Assembly (NCBI GenBank): GCA_019232905.1
Contig: JAFANA010000098.1
Span: 1 to 64,000, forward strand
Length of the DNA: 64,000 nucleotides
Direction: 5' to 3'
Source: Vulcanimicrobiota bacterium
GTDB lineage: Bacteria > Vulcanimicrobiota > Vulcanimicrobiia > Vulcanimicrobiales > Vulcanimicrobiaceae
The position numbers and the translations under genes were made by a program. Shown here in pieces: positions 47,115 to 55,961 of this stretch. The notes under the pieces are model-generated. The model searched no databases. It was not told where the DNA came from and saw only the letters and a program-made list of their open reading frames with translations. Every line of letters starts with the position of its first letter. Within the stretch, counting starts at the first letter, position 1.

Positions 47115-48247
47115 GCGACACCCTCCTTTGTTGCCGATGCGAGGCGCGCGATCAGCGTCGCTGCATCCCTCGCGGCATTCGGTTTTCCGTAGCGACGTGC
47201 TGCTTGAATCATTCGCTTGCGCCGGGTCGAATCCGTCATCACGTTCATCAGCAGCTGCGGCAGATCGTGCATCGTCCGCGCCCGCACGGCGGCGCCCCAT
47301 TCGGTCAGCACCTTGACGTTGCGTTCTTCCTGACCGGGCAACGGCTTGCAAAGCACGAGCGGGACTTCGGCGGCGAGCGCCTCGGCCGTGCTGAGCCCGC
47401 CGGGCTTCGTGACGAACGCGTCGGCCGCGTGCATGTAGTCGTAGACGTTCTCGACGAAACGCAATACACGCACCGGATACTCCATGCCCTCGGCGACGCT
47501 TAAAACGCGCGTCTCCACGCGTGAATTTCGTCCGGCAATGACGACGGCGGCGATCGGCGCCTCTACATCTTTCATCGCGCGCAACATGTTTTCGAGCGGC
47601 GCGAAGCCGAGGCCGCCCCCCATCATCAGGGCGATTTGACGGTCGGGCGGCAGCCCGAGCCGCTCGCGCAGCGATTCGATCGCTTCGTCGGTACGCGCAA
47701 ACCGCGGATCGACCGGTATACCGCTGGTCATGATACGCTCGGGGCGCACACCCCGCGCGATCATCGTATCGCGGATTGCATTGGTGCTTACGCAATACGC
47801 ATCGAGGTTATCGTGAATCCAAAACGTGTGCACGGCGAAATCGGTAACGATTCCGACCACGGGCGGCGCGTCGGTGAACATCCGCTTGTACTCGGCCATG
47901 GCGCCCGCCGGAAAGGCGTGCGTGCACACGACCACGTCGGGCTGCTCGCGTTCGAAGAGCTCGCGCAGATTGCCGGCCGTGAACTGATGCGCCCACGTCC
48001 GGAACAATCCCACTTCGGTCGCGCGCTCCGCGCGGTTGTAGATGTAGCCGTACATTTGCGGTATCGTCTTGACCATTTGCAGATAGCCTTCCGATACCAC
48101 GCGCGACACGACGAGCGCAGCGTACTTATACGAATCGACGACGCTCGTGCGTGCCGCGGGATCGATCTCATGCAACGCGGCGCAGACGGCTTTCGCAGCC
48201 GAAAGGTGACCTGCGCCGACGTTTGCGGAGAGAAAGAGGACGCGGAT
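47111..48247 (-). CDS. MGDG synthase/UgtP-type diacylglycerol glycosyltransferase
   Basis: In-frame reading gives VIRVLFLSANVGAGHLSAAKAVCAALHEID...YGYIYNRAE...TKPGGLSTAEALA. N-terminus lies upstream of the first TTG (48175); ATC at 48247 inferred as start. Confidence 0.87.
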   Translation of the reverse strand: MRVLFLSANVGAGHLSAAKAVCAALHEIDPAARTSVVDSYKYAALVVSRVVSEGYLQMVKTIPQMYGYIYNRAERATEVGLFRTWAHQFTAGNLRELFEREQPDVVVCTHAFPAGAMAEYKRMFTDAPPVVGIVTDFAVHTFWIHDNLDAYCVSTNAIRDTMIARGVRPERIMTSGIPVDPRFARTDEAIESLRERLGLPPDRQIALMMGGGLGFAPLENMLRAMKDVEAPIAAVVIAGRNSRVETRVLSVAEGMEYPVRVLRFVENVYDYMHAADAFVTKPGGLSTAEALAAEVPLVLCKPLPGQEERNVKVLTEWGAAVRARTMHDLPQLLMNVMTDSTRRKRMIQAARRYGKPNAARDAATLIARLASATKEGVA

Positions 48248-48549
48248 TACGTCTCGCCTCCGCCTTCGTCTCCGGCTTCTTCGGCGAACACCAGAAATTC
48301 GTCCAGAATCTCTTGCGCGAGGTCGTCATCGTCGAGAAGGTTGCCCTCGAGATCGGTGACGATAAACTCGCTTTCGCCCTCTTCGTCTTTGGGCTCGTGC
48401 ATCAGTACGGCATACGATGATCCGTCATCGGGATCTTCGAGAATGCCCACGACTTCGAACGGCAGCTCGCCACCGTCCTTGGTTTCGATGTAGAGCACTT
48501 CGCTCAATTCGAGCGGGCCGCTCTTGGCTTCACCGTTGTTGGACGTCAT
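48247..48549 (-). CDS. DUF1292-family protein
   Basis: LPFEVVGILEDPDDGSSYAVLMHEPKDEEGESEFIVTDLEGNLLD. Confidence 0.8.
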   Translation of the reverse strand: MTSNNGEAKSGPLELSEVLYIETKDGGELPFEVVGILEDPDDGSSYAVLMHEPKDEEGESEFIVTDLEGNLLDDDDLAQEILDEFLVFAEEAGDEGGGET

Positions 48550-48566
48550 GACTAGCTCCTATATCG

Positions 48567-49565
48567 TTAGTGCAAGCACCGCGCCACATTGGCCTGATGC
48601 TCAGCAAGCGTCTTCGCAAATACATGGTGCCCGTTCCCGCAATAAACGTAATAAAGTGCATCGGTGGGGGCCGGGTGGAAGGCGGCTTCGAGGGACGCAT
48701 GTCCCGGATTGGCAATCGGTGTGGGCGGAAGCCCGGCGTGCAGATAGCTATTATAGGGCGACTGGATCTTCAGATCGCCGAATGAGAGCTCGGTCTTATG
48801 CTGCGGCAACGCGTATTCGATGGTAGCGTCGACCTGCAGCGGCATATTGAGCCGCAACCGGTTATAGATGACGCCGGCGATGATCGGCCGGTCGCTATCG
48901 ATCTTCGCCTCACGTTCGACGAGCGACGCGACAGTAACGCCTTGCGGCACGGTCACGTGCAACGCTCGCGCGCGCGTACTTGCGTCGGACGGCAATTGTT
49001 TGGAGAATTCATCGGTGAATTGCTTCTCGATCTGCGGTCCCGTCGCATCGAGCGGCACTAAGTAGGTACTGGGAAAGAGAAATCCCTCGAGGTTCTGCGT
49101 CTTCGTTCCATCCACATCGAACGGCGTGCTGAGAAAATACCGTCCGAAATTCGTTCCCGAACTCACCCCGGCGGACTGTAAGCGCTCCGCAATTTGCGAC
49201 GCAGTAAAGCCTTCGGGAATCGTCACCCACGTGGCGATTTGCGCGCCGCCGGTTACGAGCGCGTGCAAGACTTCGGCGGGCGTCTGGTGTGGCGCAAACT
49301 GGAATTCGCCGGCATGCACGTCCGCGTCGGCATGTTGCATGCGGGCAAGCAGACGAAATGAGGCGGTGTTCGAAATCACACCTGCGCCGGTCAGCTGGTC
49401 CGCGACATCACCAAGCGTCGAACCGCGCGGAACGATCACTTGCGTCGACCGTACGGGGTGCGAGCGGTCGCCGTAGAGGCTATAGAAAAACCACGCCGCA
49501 ATTGCGACAACGACCAGCGCGACGGCAACGGTGATGCCGCCGGCTACGCGAACGGTACGCGTCAT
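48567..49565 (-). CDS. mltG: endolytic murein transglycosylase MltG
   Basis: IPEGFTASQIAERLQ...LEGFLFPSTY...SLVEREAKIDSDRPIIAGVIYNRLRLNMPLQVDATIEYAL...YNSYLHAGLPPTPIANPGHASLEAA. Confidence 0.95.
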   Translation of the reverse strand: MTRTVRVAGGITVAVALVVVAIAAWFFYSLYGDRSHPVRSTQVIVPRGSTLGDVADQLTGAGVISNTASFRLLARMQHADADVHAGEFQFAPHQTPAEVLHALVTGGAQIATWVTIPEGFTASQIAERLQSAGVSSGTNFGRYFLSTPFDVDGTKTQNLEGFLFPSTYLVPLDATGPQIEKQFTDEFSKQLPSDASTRARALHVTVPQGVTVASLVEREAKIDSDRPIIAGVIYNRLRLNMPLQVDATIEYALPQHKTELSFGDLKIQSPYNSYLHAGLPPTPIANPGHASLEAAFHPAPTDALYYVYCGNGHHVFAKTLAEHQANVARCLH

Positions 49566-49984
49566 CGCGCCTCGTTCCGCCTGCGCGCGAGAAACGTTTC
49601 CAGAATCAACGCGGCCGCCATCTTATCGACGACCTCTTTGCGCTTCTTGCGCGATACATCTGCGGCGATCAGCGTCTTGGTCGCCTGCGCCGTCGTCATG
49701 CGTTCGTCCACTCGGTGGATGGTACCCGAAAACACGCCGCGGAGTTGCTCGACGAACGTGTCCATTTTCTGCGCCGCGATTCCGCGTTCGCCGCCCAGCG
49801 AAACCGGATCGCCGACGACGAGCTCGCGCACCATGTATGACTCGAAGTACTCTTCGAGCTTCGCCAAATCGGCGCGCAGATTCGAACGTTCGACGGTGCC
49901 GACCGGCAGCGCAAAGGTTCCTGTCGGATCGGCGACCGCGACGCCGATCCGCTTGCTGCCCACATCGAGCGCCATGATGCTCAC
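49562..49984 (-). CDS. ruvX: Holliday junction resolvase RuvX/YqgF
   Basis: MALDVGSKRIGVAVADPTGTFALPVGTVER, VVGDPVSLGGERG, RVDERMTTAQA. Confidence 0.94.
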   Translation of the reverse strand: MSIMALDVGSKRIGVAVADPTGTFALPVGTVERSNLRADLAKLEEYFESYMVRELVVGDPVSLGGERGIAAQKMDTFVEQLRGVFSGTIHRVDERMTTAQATKTLIAADVSRKKRKEVVDKMAAALILETFLARRRNEAR

Positions 49985-50709
49985 TGCTGGAGTGCTGCTT
50001 TCGGTCGGCGACCCAAGTGATGCACGATGAGCGCATCGACGGCCTGCGCGACGTGTGGGCGCGCCATCAGACCTGCTCCGCGCTGTCCGCGCGGCGTCGC
50101 GAGTTCCGCAAGATTGCGCAAATCGGCGGCATCGAGTTCGATGAGATCGCGCCAGCGTTCGCGACAACGCGAGCAAATGAATCCACCGGCCTCGCCGTCG
50201 ACCCAGGCATGTTCGTCCTCAAAGGCAAGTCCGCATCGTACGCACGCGTCGACGGGCGGTTCGATTCCAAGCGCCGAGAGCAATCGGAGCGAAAACCGGG
50301 GTACGAGCGCGCGCGGCGTATTGCTTGCGGCGATCGCGCTCAACATTCCGGAAAGCAACGCATAAACGTCAGGTAGTGCAAGTCCCGGCTCGCAGAAGGC
50401 ATCGATCAATTCTGCGACGAGTTGGGCAACGGCGAATCGTTCCGGTTCGACGAGCGACTGCCACGGCGCATTGACGATATCGGCGTGCACGATGACGTCC
50501 AGCGAACGGCCGCGATGCATTTGAAGCTCGCATTCGTTCCCGAACTCCAAGCGGCCCGCGAGATGGCTTTTTGCGCGGCGCACGCCTTTCGCGACCGCGT
50601 CGAGTTTGCCGCTCTCGGTCGAAAAGAGCGTGACGATGCGATCCGCTTCTCCCAAAGGGCGGGCGCGCAACACGATACCGCGAGTCTTATACGAACGGCC
50701 CGAAGGAAT
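49981..50709 (-). CDS. recO: DNA repair protein RecO
   Basis: YKTRGIVLRARPLGEADRIVTLFSTESGKLDAVAKGVRRAKSHLAGRLE; CVRCG...CSRC zinc motif. ATT (50709) inferred as start; the only upstream canonical ATG is at 50814 inside cdd. Confidence 0.88.
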   Translation of the reverse strand: MPSGRSYKTRGIVLRARPLGEADRIVTLFSTESGKLDAVAKGVRRAKSHLAGRLEFGNECELQMHRGRSLDVIVHADIVNAPWQSLVEPERFAVAQLVAELIDAFCEPGLALPDVYALLSGMLSAIAASNTPRALVPRFSLRLLSALGIEPPVDACVRCGLAFEDEHAWVDGEAGGFICSRCRERWRDLIELDAADLRNLAELATPRGQRGAGLMARPHVAQAVDALIVHHLGRRPKAALQQ

Positions 50710-51082
50710 GCGGCAAAAGCTCCGCGGCGGTCGTCTCGATCGCTTCGTCTGAAGCGGTAAACACGACCACCATGTTGGGATTGAATTCGGCGAGCACCTG
50801 ACGGCACGCGCCACATGGACTCGTCAGCACGCCCTCGGGTCCGGCAATTGCGATGGCAGTGAAGTCGCGAAACCCGGCAGAGACGGCGGCGAATATCGCC
50901 GAGCGTTCCGCGCACATCGAAAGTCCGTAACTCGCATTCTCGACGTTCGATCCGACGATCACGTTACCGTCGCCCGCATCGAGCGCCGCGCCCACCCGAA
51001 AGTTCGAATACGGCGCATAGGCCCGTTCGCGCGCATCGCGCGCGGCGGAAAGCAATTCGTCGAGATCAGGGGACGACATCAT
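50687..51082 (-). CDS. cdd: cytidine deaminase
   Basis: RERAYAPYSNFRVGAAL, GSNVENASYGLSMCAERSAIFAAVS, SPCGACRQVLAEF. Confidence 0.95.
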   Translation of the reverse strand: MMSSPDLDELLSAARDARERAYAPYSNFRVGAALDAGDGNVIVGSNVENASYGLSMCAERSAIFAAVSAGFRDFTAIAIAGPEGVLTSPCGACRQVLAEFNPNMVVVFTASDEAIETTAAELLPHSFGPFV

Positions 51083-52385
51083 GTTCGGCCCCTTCGCCTT
51101 CGCCCTCTTCTTCCGCCACCGGCGGCCGCGTAAAGACACGCACGCTCAAGATTCGGCGTCCGCGTGTACGCTCGACTTTGAAGCGCGTCCGCGAATCGGC
51201 TTCGATTTCCTCGCCTTCTTTCGGCAGCCGGCCGAAGAGACCGACGATATAGCCGCCGATCGTTTCGAAGTCTTCGGTTGGAATGTGGGTGCCGAGTTCC
51301 GCGTTCACGTCGTCGATATTCGTGCCCGCTTCCACGACCGCTTCATTTTCGGAGATGACGTGAATCGGTTCTTGCTCGTCGATGTCGTGCTCGTCGCGAA
51401 TCTCGCCGACGATCTCTTCGAGCAGATCTTCCATCGTAACGAGGCCGGCTGTGCCGCCGTATTCATCCATGACGATCGCCATCGAATACTTTTCGCGCTG
51501 CATGTCGCGAAGCAGTTCGGCGATTTTCTTGGTCTCCGGAACGTGCTGCACGGGACGCATCAGCGCGCGCAGGCTCGTTTGCGAGAGCGTCCCGTTCGAA
51601 AGCGCAATCAGCAATTCGCGATCGTGGACGACGCCGATAATGTCGTCCTTGGATTCCTGGTACACGGGCAGTTTCGAATAGCCTTCGGCGATAACGACGT
51701 CGAGCGCGCGGCGCGGCGAGTCGTCGATCGAGACGGCGATGACTTCGGGACGAGGCGTCATAATTTCGCGCACGATCGTATCGCCGAACTCGATGACCGA
51801 ATGAATCATCTCCCGTTCTTCTTCTTCGATGACGCGCTGTTCGGCGCCGACGTTCACGAGCGCGCGAATATCTTCTTCCGTCACGTACATGTGCGTCGAA
51901 TGCTTGACGCCGACGATCCGCAACAACACGTTCGCGATAAAAATGAAGACGCTCGTGATCGGGGTGAGGATCGCGTTGGCCAAGCGCATCGGCTTGCCGA
52001 GGAAGAGCAAGTACCGCTCACCGGCAGAGCTCGCCACCGTCTTCGGGATGATCTCGCCGAAAAGCAGCAGCACGACCGACATCAGGACCGTCGACCAGAC
52101 CGCCGGGTCCGGCAGGCCGAGATCGATCATGATCGCGGTCGCGAGCGAGTCCGCCGCGAGGAGCGCGACCGTGTTGCCGATGAGGATCGAGCTCAACATG
52201 TGGCTCTTGTCGTCCACGAGCTTCAAGACGTCGTCGGCGCCGCGGACCTTCCGCTCGATGAGCGCACGGGCGCGGAGTCGTGAAACGGCGACGAGCGCCG
52301 TTTCCGACGCCGAGAAGAACGCAGAAAAGCAAACTAGGACAACGAGGGCTGCGACTTCCAGCCAGTTCGGGTGGGCCGTCGTCAT
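51066..52385 (-). CDS. CNNM/CBS/CorC-domain hemolysin-family membrane protein
   Basis: SAFFSASETALVAVSRLRARAL, IMTPRPEVIAVSIDDSPR, VMDEYGGTAGLVTMEDLLEEIVGEIRDE. Confidence 0.94.
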   Translation of the reverse strand: MTTAHPNWLEVAALVVLVCFSAFFSASETALVAVSRLRARALIERKVRGADDVLKLVDDKSHMLSSILIGNTVALLAADSLATAIMIDLGLPDPAVWSTVLMSVVLLLFGEIIPKTVASSAGERYLLFLGKPMRLANAILTPITSVFIFIANVLLRIVGVKHSTHMYVTEEDIRALVNVGAEQRVIEEEEREMIHSVIEFGDTIVREIMTPRPEVIAVSIDDSPRRALDVVIAEGYSKLPVYQESKDDIIGVVHDRELLIALSNGTLSQTSLRALMRPVQHVPETKKIAELLRDMQREKYSMAIVMDEYGGTAGLVTMEDLLEEIVGEIRDEHDIDEQEPIHVISENEAVVEAGTNIDDVNAELGTHIPTEDFETIGGYIVGLFGRLPKEGEEIEADSRTRFKVERTRGRRILSVRVFTRPPVAEEEGEGEGAEHDVVP

Positions 52386-52460
52386 CGATGCAGGCCTCGA
52401 ATGAGGTCGCCCGGGCGCGGCCCGCAGCTTCGGTAGGGGTCTTTCTTCAAATCGGCGCCA

Positions 52461-53165
52461 TTATAACACAAGGTGTGGACGCGCCAAGAGGTAGATTGCC
52501 AGAGCGGCAACGGTACCGAGCACGGCCCCGGCGACCACCTCGGCCGTCGAGTGGATGTTCGCCTCCACGCGCGTCTGGGCCACGAGGAAGGCGATAAAGT
52601 AGGCGAGGAGTGCCGGCAGGGGGCGCTGGTAGAGGAATGCGAGCAGCGTCGCCGCCGCAAACGACAGCGCAGCATGGCCGGAGACGGCGCCTCCCTGGAG
52701 CGCCGAGCCTCGACCGACCCAAGCCTTCGCGAAGATCGTCACGATCGCGACGGCAAAGAGCACGACGAAGGCCAGGTTGCTCGGCACAGTCGCGACCGCG
52801 GCGAAGACGCGCTGGCCGCCGTTGATGATGCCCTGGTAGAACACGAGGTAGCCGACGACGATCGCGGCGATCGACGTGACGAGCACGGCCCCCGCCGCCG
52901 CATCTTTCGCAGTCTTCGCGAGCGGATGATGAGTGACGGTCAGCAGATCGACGATCGCTTCAACGGCCGTGTTGATCAGTTCGAGTGCGAGTACGACCGC
53001 GATGATGATAACGAGCGCGACCACGTAGTAGCGGTCGAGCCGCAAGAACAGCGAAGCGAGGACGACGAGCAGCGCAATGATGAAATGCACGCGCATATTC
53101 TGCTGCGTGCGCGCCGCGTACATGATGCCTTCAAATGCGTGATTGAACGAACGCCAGAACTTCAT
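52461..53165 (-). CDS. diacylglycerol/undecaprenol kinase fused to PAP2 phosphatase
   Basis: N-terminal MKFWRSFNHAFEGIMYAARTQQNMRVH...LELINTAVEAIVDL (DgkA) and C-terminal GGAVSGHAALSFAAATLL...EANIHSTAEVVAGAVLG (PAP2). Confidence 0.9.
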   Translation of the reverse strand: MKFWRSFNHAFEGIMYAARTQQNMRVHFIIALLVVLASLFLRLDRYYVVALVIIIAVVLALELINTAVEAIVDLLTVTHHPLAKTAKDAAAGAVLVTSIAAIVVGYLVFYQGIINGGQRVFAAVATVPSNLAFVVLFAVAIVTIFAKAWVGRGSALQGGAVSGHAALSFAAATLLAFLYQRPLPALLAYFIAFLVAQTRVEANIHSTAEVVAGAVLGTVAALAIYLLARPHLVL

Positions 53166-53169
53166 GTCG

Positions 53170-53616
53170 CTACGTCTCGTACGGCCACGGCATGCCGATT
53201 GCATCTGCGAGCCGCCGTTCTTCGCGTTCCATGACGTCGCGCTCTTCGGGCTCCATGTGATCGTGTCCGAGCACGTGCAGCAGGCCGTGAATGAGCAAAC
53301 GATCGATTTCGCGTTGTACGGGCGCGTCGTAATCCGCCGCTTGACGTCGCGCGGTGTCGATGCTGATGACGATGTCGCCAAGTAGCCGTTCTTGTGAAAA
53401 GGGTTCGGGTTCCAGCGGAAAGCTCAGTACGTCCGTCGGCTTGTCTTTGCCGCGGTGCTCGCGATTAATCTCACGAATCGCATCGTCGTTCACGATCGTC
53501 ACCGAAATCGCGGAATCCGGCTCGCCGACGGCATTCAACAACGTGCGCATGGTCGCTTTGAGCGCGCGCGCATCTACGCCGCTTCGACGCACTTCATTGC
53601 GATAGTGTACGTGCAT
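53170..53616 (-). CDS. ybeY: endoribonuclease YbeY
   Basis: NREHRGKDKPTDVLSFPL...LLIHGLLHVLGHDHMEPEERDVM. Confidence 0.96.
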   Translation of the reverse strand: MHVHYRNEVRRSGVDARALKATMRTLLNAVGEPDSAISVTIVNDDAIREINREHRGKDKPTDVLSFPLEPEPFSQERLLGDIVISIDTARRQAADYDAPVQREIDRLLIHGLLHVLGHDHMEPEERDVMEREERRLADAIGMPWPYET

Positions 53617-54547
53617 ACGCCCGAATGATGTGCGCAACGAGCGGATGACGGACCACATCGGTTTCAGTAAGTTCGACGACACCGATATCATCGAGACGTT
53701 CCAAACGTGCGGCGGCGTCACGTAAACCACTGCGCGCCCCCGACGGCAGATCGATCTGCGTCACGTCGCCGTTGACCACCATCTTCGAACCCGTTCCTAA
53801 GCGCGTCAGGAACATCTTCAACTGATCGGGCGTCGCGTTCTGCGCTTCGTCGAGAATAATGAATGCGTCGTTGAGCGTGCGTCCGCGCATGTATGCAAGC
53901 GGCGCAACTTCGATCGTTCCGCGTTCGAGATATTTCGCAACCACGGTACCATCGAGCAGATCCTCGAGCGCATCGTAGAGCGGACGCAGATACGGGTCGA
54001 CTTTTTCGCGTAAGTCGCCCGGAAGAAAGCCGAGCTTCTCACCCGCTTCGACCGCAGGGCGCGAAAGAATAACGCGCGAGACCTCGCGGTTTTTCAGCGA
54101 TCGAACCGCCATGACGACCGCGAGAAACGTCTTGCCGGTTCCGGCCGGACCGATGCCGATCGTCAAGGTGTTGCGATCGATCGAGCTCACGAGTGCGCGC
54201 TGCCCGGGCGTTTTCGGACGGATCTCTTTCCCGCGATGATTGCGCAGCAACGTTCCCGGCAGCGCTTGTCCGCCGGGCGCTTCACGTACGTCCGAGACCG
54301 CGAGCGCGACATCGTCCGGTGTAATTTGCGCACCGTCCACCGCAGCGTCGAGCATGCGCCGCACGGCGTGTTCCGCGCGATCGACGTTCTCTTGTTCGCC
54401 CGCGAGCAGCAGCCGGTTTCCGTCGGCGCGCACCCTGACGTCGAGGCGATGCTCGAGCGCCGAGAGATTTTGATCGAACTGTCCGAAGAGACGGACGTGG
54501 TCGGTTAGGTCACTTAGATCGACGGTTCGCTGTGCCGTGGACTCCAG
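53594..54547 (-). CDS. phoH: PhoH-family ATPase
   Basis: GPAGTGKTFLAVVMAVRSL, SRPAVEAGEKLGFLPGDLREKVDPYLRPLYDAL, FIILDEAQNATPDQLKMFLTR. CTG (54547) with SD GGAG inferred as start. Confidence 0.92.
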   Translation of the reverse strand: MESTAQRTVDLSDLTDHVRLFGQFDQNLSALEHRLDVRVRADGNRLLLAGEQENVDRAEHAVRRMLDAAVDGAQITPDDVALAVSDVREAPGGQALPGTLLRNHRGKEIRPKTPGQRALVSSIDRNTLTIGIGPAGTGKTFLAVVMAVRSLKNREVSRVILSRPAVEAGEKLGFLPGDLREKVDPYLRPLYDALEDLLDGTVVAKYLERGTIEVAPLAYMRGRTLNDAFIILDEAQNATPDQLKMFLTRLGTGSKMVVNGDVTQIDLPSGARSGLRDAAARLERLDDIGVVELTETDVVRHPLVAHIIRAYARTLSQ

Positions 54548-54939
54548 ATCGATTGCTCCTGCAAAGCTTTGGGCGGGCCGAGCACTTCGGCCGCGATGAT
54601 CGAGCGGACGAGACTCCCTCGTTCGAACATACCACGAAAGCCCCCGGTTCCATGCGGCTGCACGACCGCAGGTGCGGTGATTGCGGGTGCCGGCGGCGGC
54701 GGACTGCTCGCGATCCGCCGCGTCACGATCGGCGGTGCAACGGGCACGGCCGTGGGCCTCGGTGACGGCGGCGCAGCGACGGGCTGAGGCACGGGAGCGG
54801 CTGTGCGGCGCGTTTGCACCGTCTGCGCCGCGCGCCGCGCCTTCCGCGCGTTCGAGATGATGCTGCCGATTGCGCCGATAAGGAGCAAGACGATCCAAAT
54901 CAGCGTATCGACGGGCACCGCCGCGAGAATCGGCGTCAT
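54514..54939 (-). CDS. single-TM Pro/Ala-rich protein of unknown function
   Basis: [43 protein letters not shown]; overlaps both neighbours. Confidence 0.6.
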   Translation of the reverse strand: MTPILAAVPVDTLIWIVLLLIGAIGSIISNARKARRAAQTVQTRRTAAPVPQPVAAPPSPRPTAVPVAPPIVTRRIASSPPPPAPAITAPAVVQPHGTGGFRGMFERGSLVRSIIAAEVLGPPKALQEQSIWSPRHSEPSI

Positions 54940-55946
54940 CGAGTACCCGGCGGCTGCGGCGGCGGATTCTCCGGCGGCTGCGCGCCGTCGACACTTCCGC
55001 CGATCGCGTCGCGCATCGTCGTATCGGCTTGAATGTTCTTCAAACGATAGTAATCCATGACGCCGAGGTTGCCGTTCTTGAACGCATCGGCGATGGCGAG
55101 CGGAATTGAAGCCTCGGCTTCAACGACCTTCGCGCGCATCGCTTGCGTCTGGGCCTTCTGCTCTTGTTCGGATGCCATTGCCGCGTATTGACGCTCCGAA
55201 GCTTTGGCTTGCGCAATGCGGCGATCGGCCTCGGCTTGCGACGTTTGCAATTCGGCGCCGATATTTTTGCCGACGTCCACGTCCGCAATATCGATCGACA
55301 CGATTTCGAACGCCGTTCCGGCGTCGAGCCCTTTGGTCAGGACCGTCTTCGAAATGCGGTCCGGATACTCGAGCACTTCTTTGTGATCGACTGCTGCACC
55401 AACGGCCGAGACGACGCCTTCGCCGACGCGGGCGATGATCGTTTGTTCGCCGGCGCCGCCGACGTAGCGGTCGAGATTGCTGCGGACCGTCACACGAGCC
55501 TTGACGTTGAGCTGAATGCCGTTCTGCGCGACGCCTTGAAAGATCGGCGTTTCGATGACCTTCGGAACGACGGACGTCTGCAGGGCTTCAACGACGTTAC
55601 GTCCCGCAAGATCGATTGCGGCCGCGCGCTGCCATTCAAGCGGAATTTGCGCGCGCTGCGCCGCGATCATCGCAAGTGTCACGTTCTCGACGTTACCGCC
55701 GGCAAGATAGTGCGATTGCATTTGATCGACCGTAAGATTCAACCCCGCTTTACGAGCGCGAACGTAATTCGTCACGATAACGCCTGGCGGTATGCCGATC
55801 AAACGCATACGCACGAGCGAGACGATACCGAGCGGCACGCCCGCTGCAATCGTTCTGATCCAGAGACCGATTGGAAAATAATATAAGAATGCAAAGAACA
55901 GGATTACTGCGACGAAGAAGATGACCGCCGCGCTTACTGCTACCAC
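54936..55946 (-). CDS. floA: flotillin-like protein FloA
   Basis: GTG start; [53 protein letters not shown]...[29 protein letters not shown]. Confidence 0.95.
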   Translation of the reverse strand: MVAVSAAVIFFVAVILFFAFLYYFPIGLWIRTIAAGVPLGIVSLVRMRLIGIPPGVIVTNYVRARKAGLNLTVDQMQSHYLAGGNVENVTLAMIAAQRAQIPLEWQRAAAIDLAGRNVVEALQTSVVPKVIETPIFQGVAQNGIQLNVKARVTVRSNLDRYVGGAGEQTIIARVGEGVVSAVGAAVDHKEVLEYPDRISKTVLTKGLDAGTAFEIVSIDIADVDVGKNIGAELQTSQAEADRRIAQAKASERQYAAMASEQEQKAQTQAMRAKVVEAEASIPLAIADAFKNGNLGVMDYYRLKNIQADTTMRDAIGGSVDGAQPPENPPPQPPGTR

Positions 55947-55961
55947 GTTTGCGAAGTCTCC

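Noticed and set aside
51081-52283. 400-aa plus-strand ORF opposite the CNNM/CBS gene
   Set aside because: Composition-driven antisense ORF; the minus-strand frame encodes a clear hemolysin-family protein.
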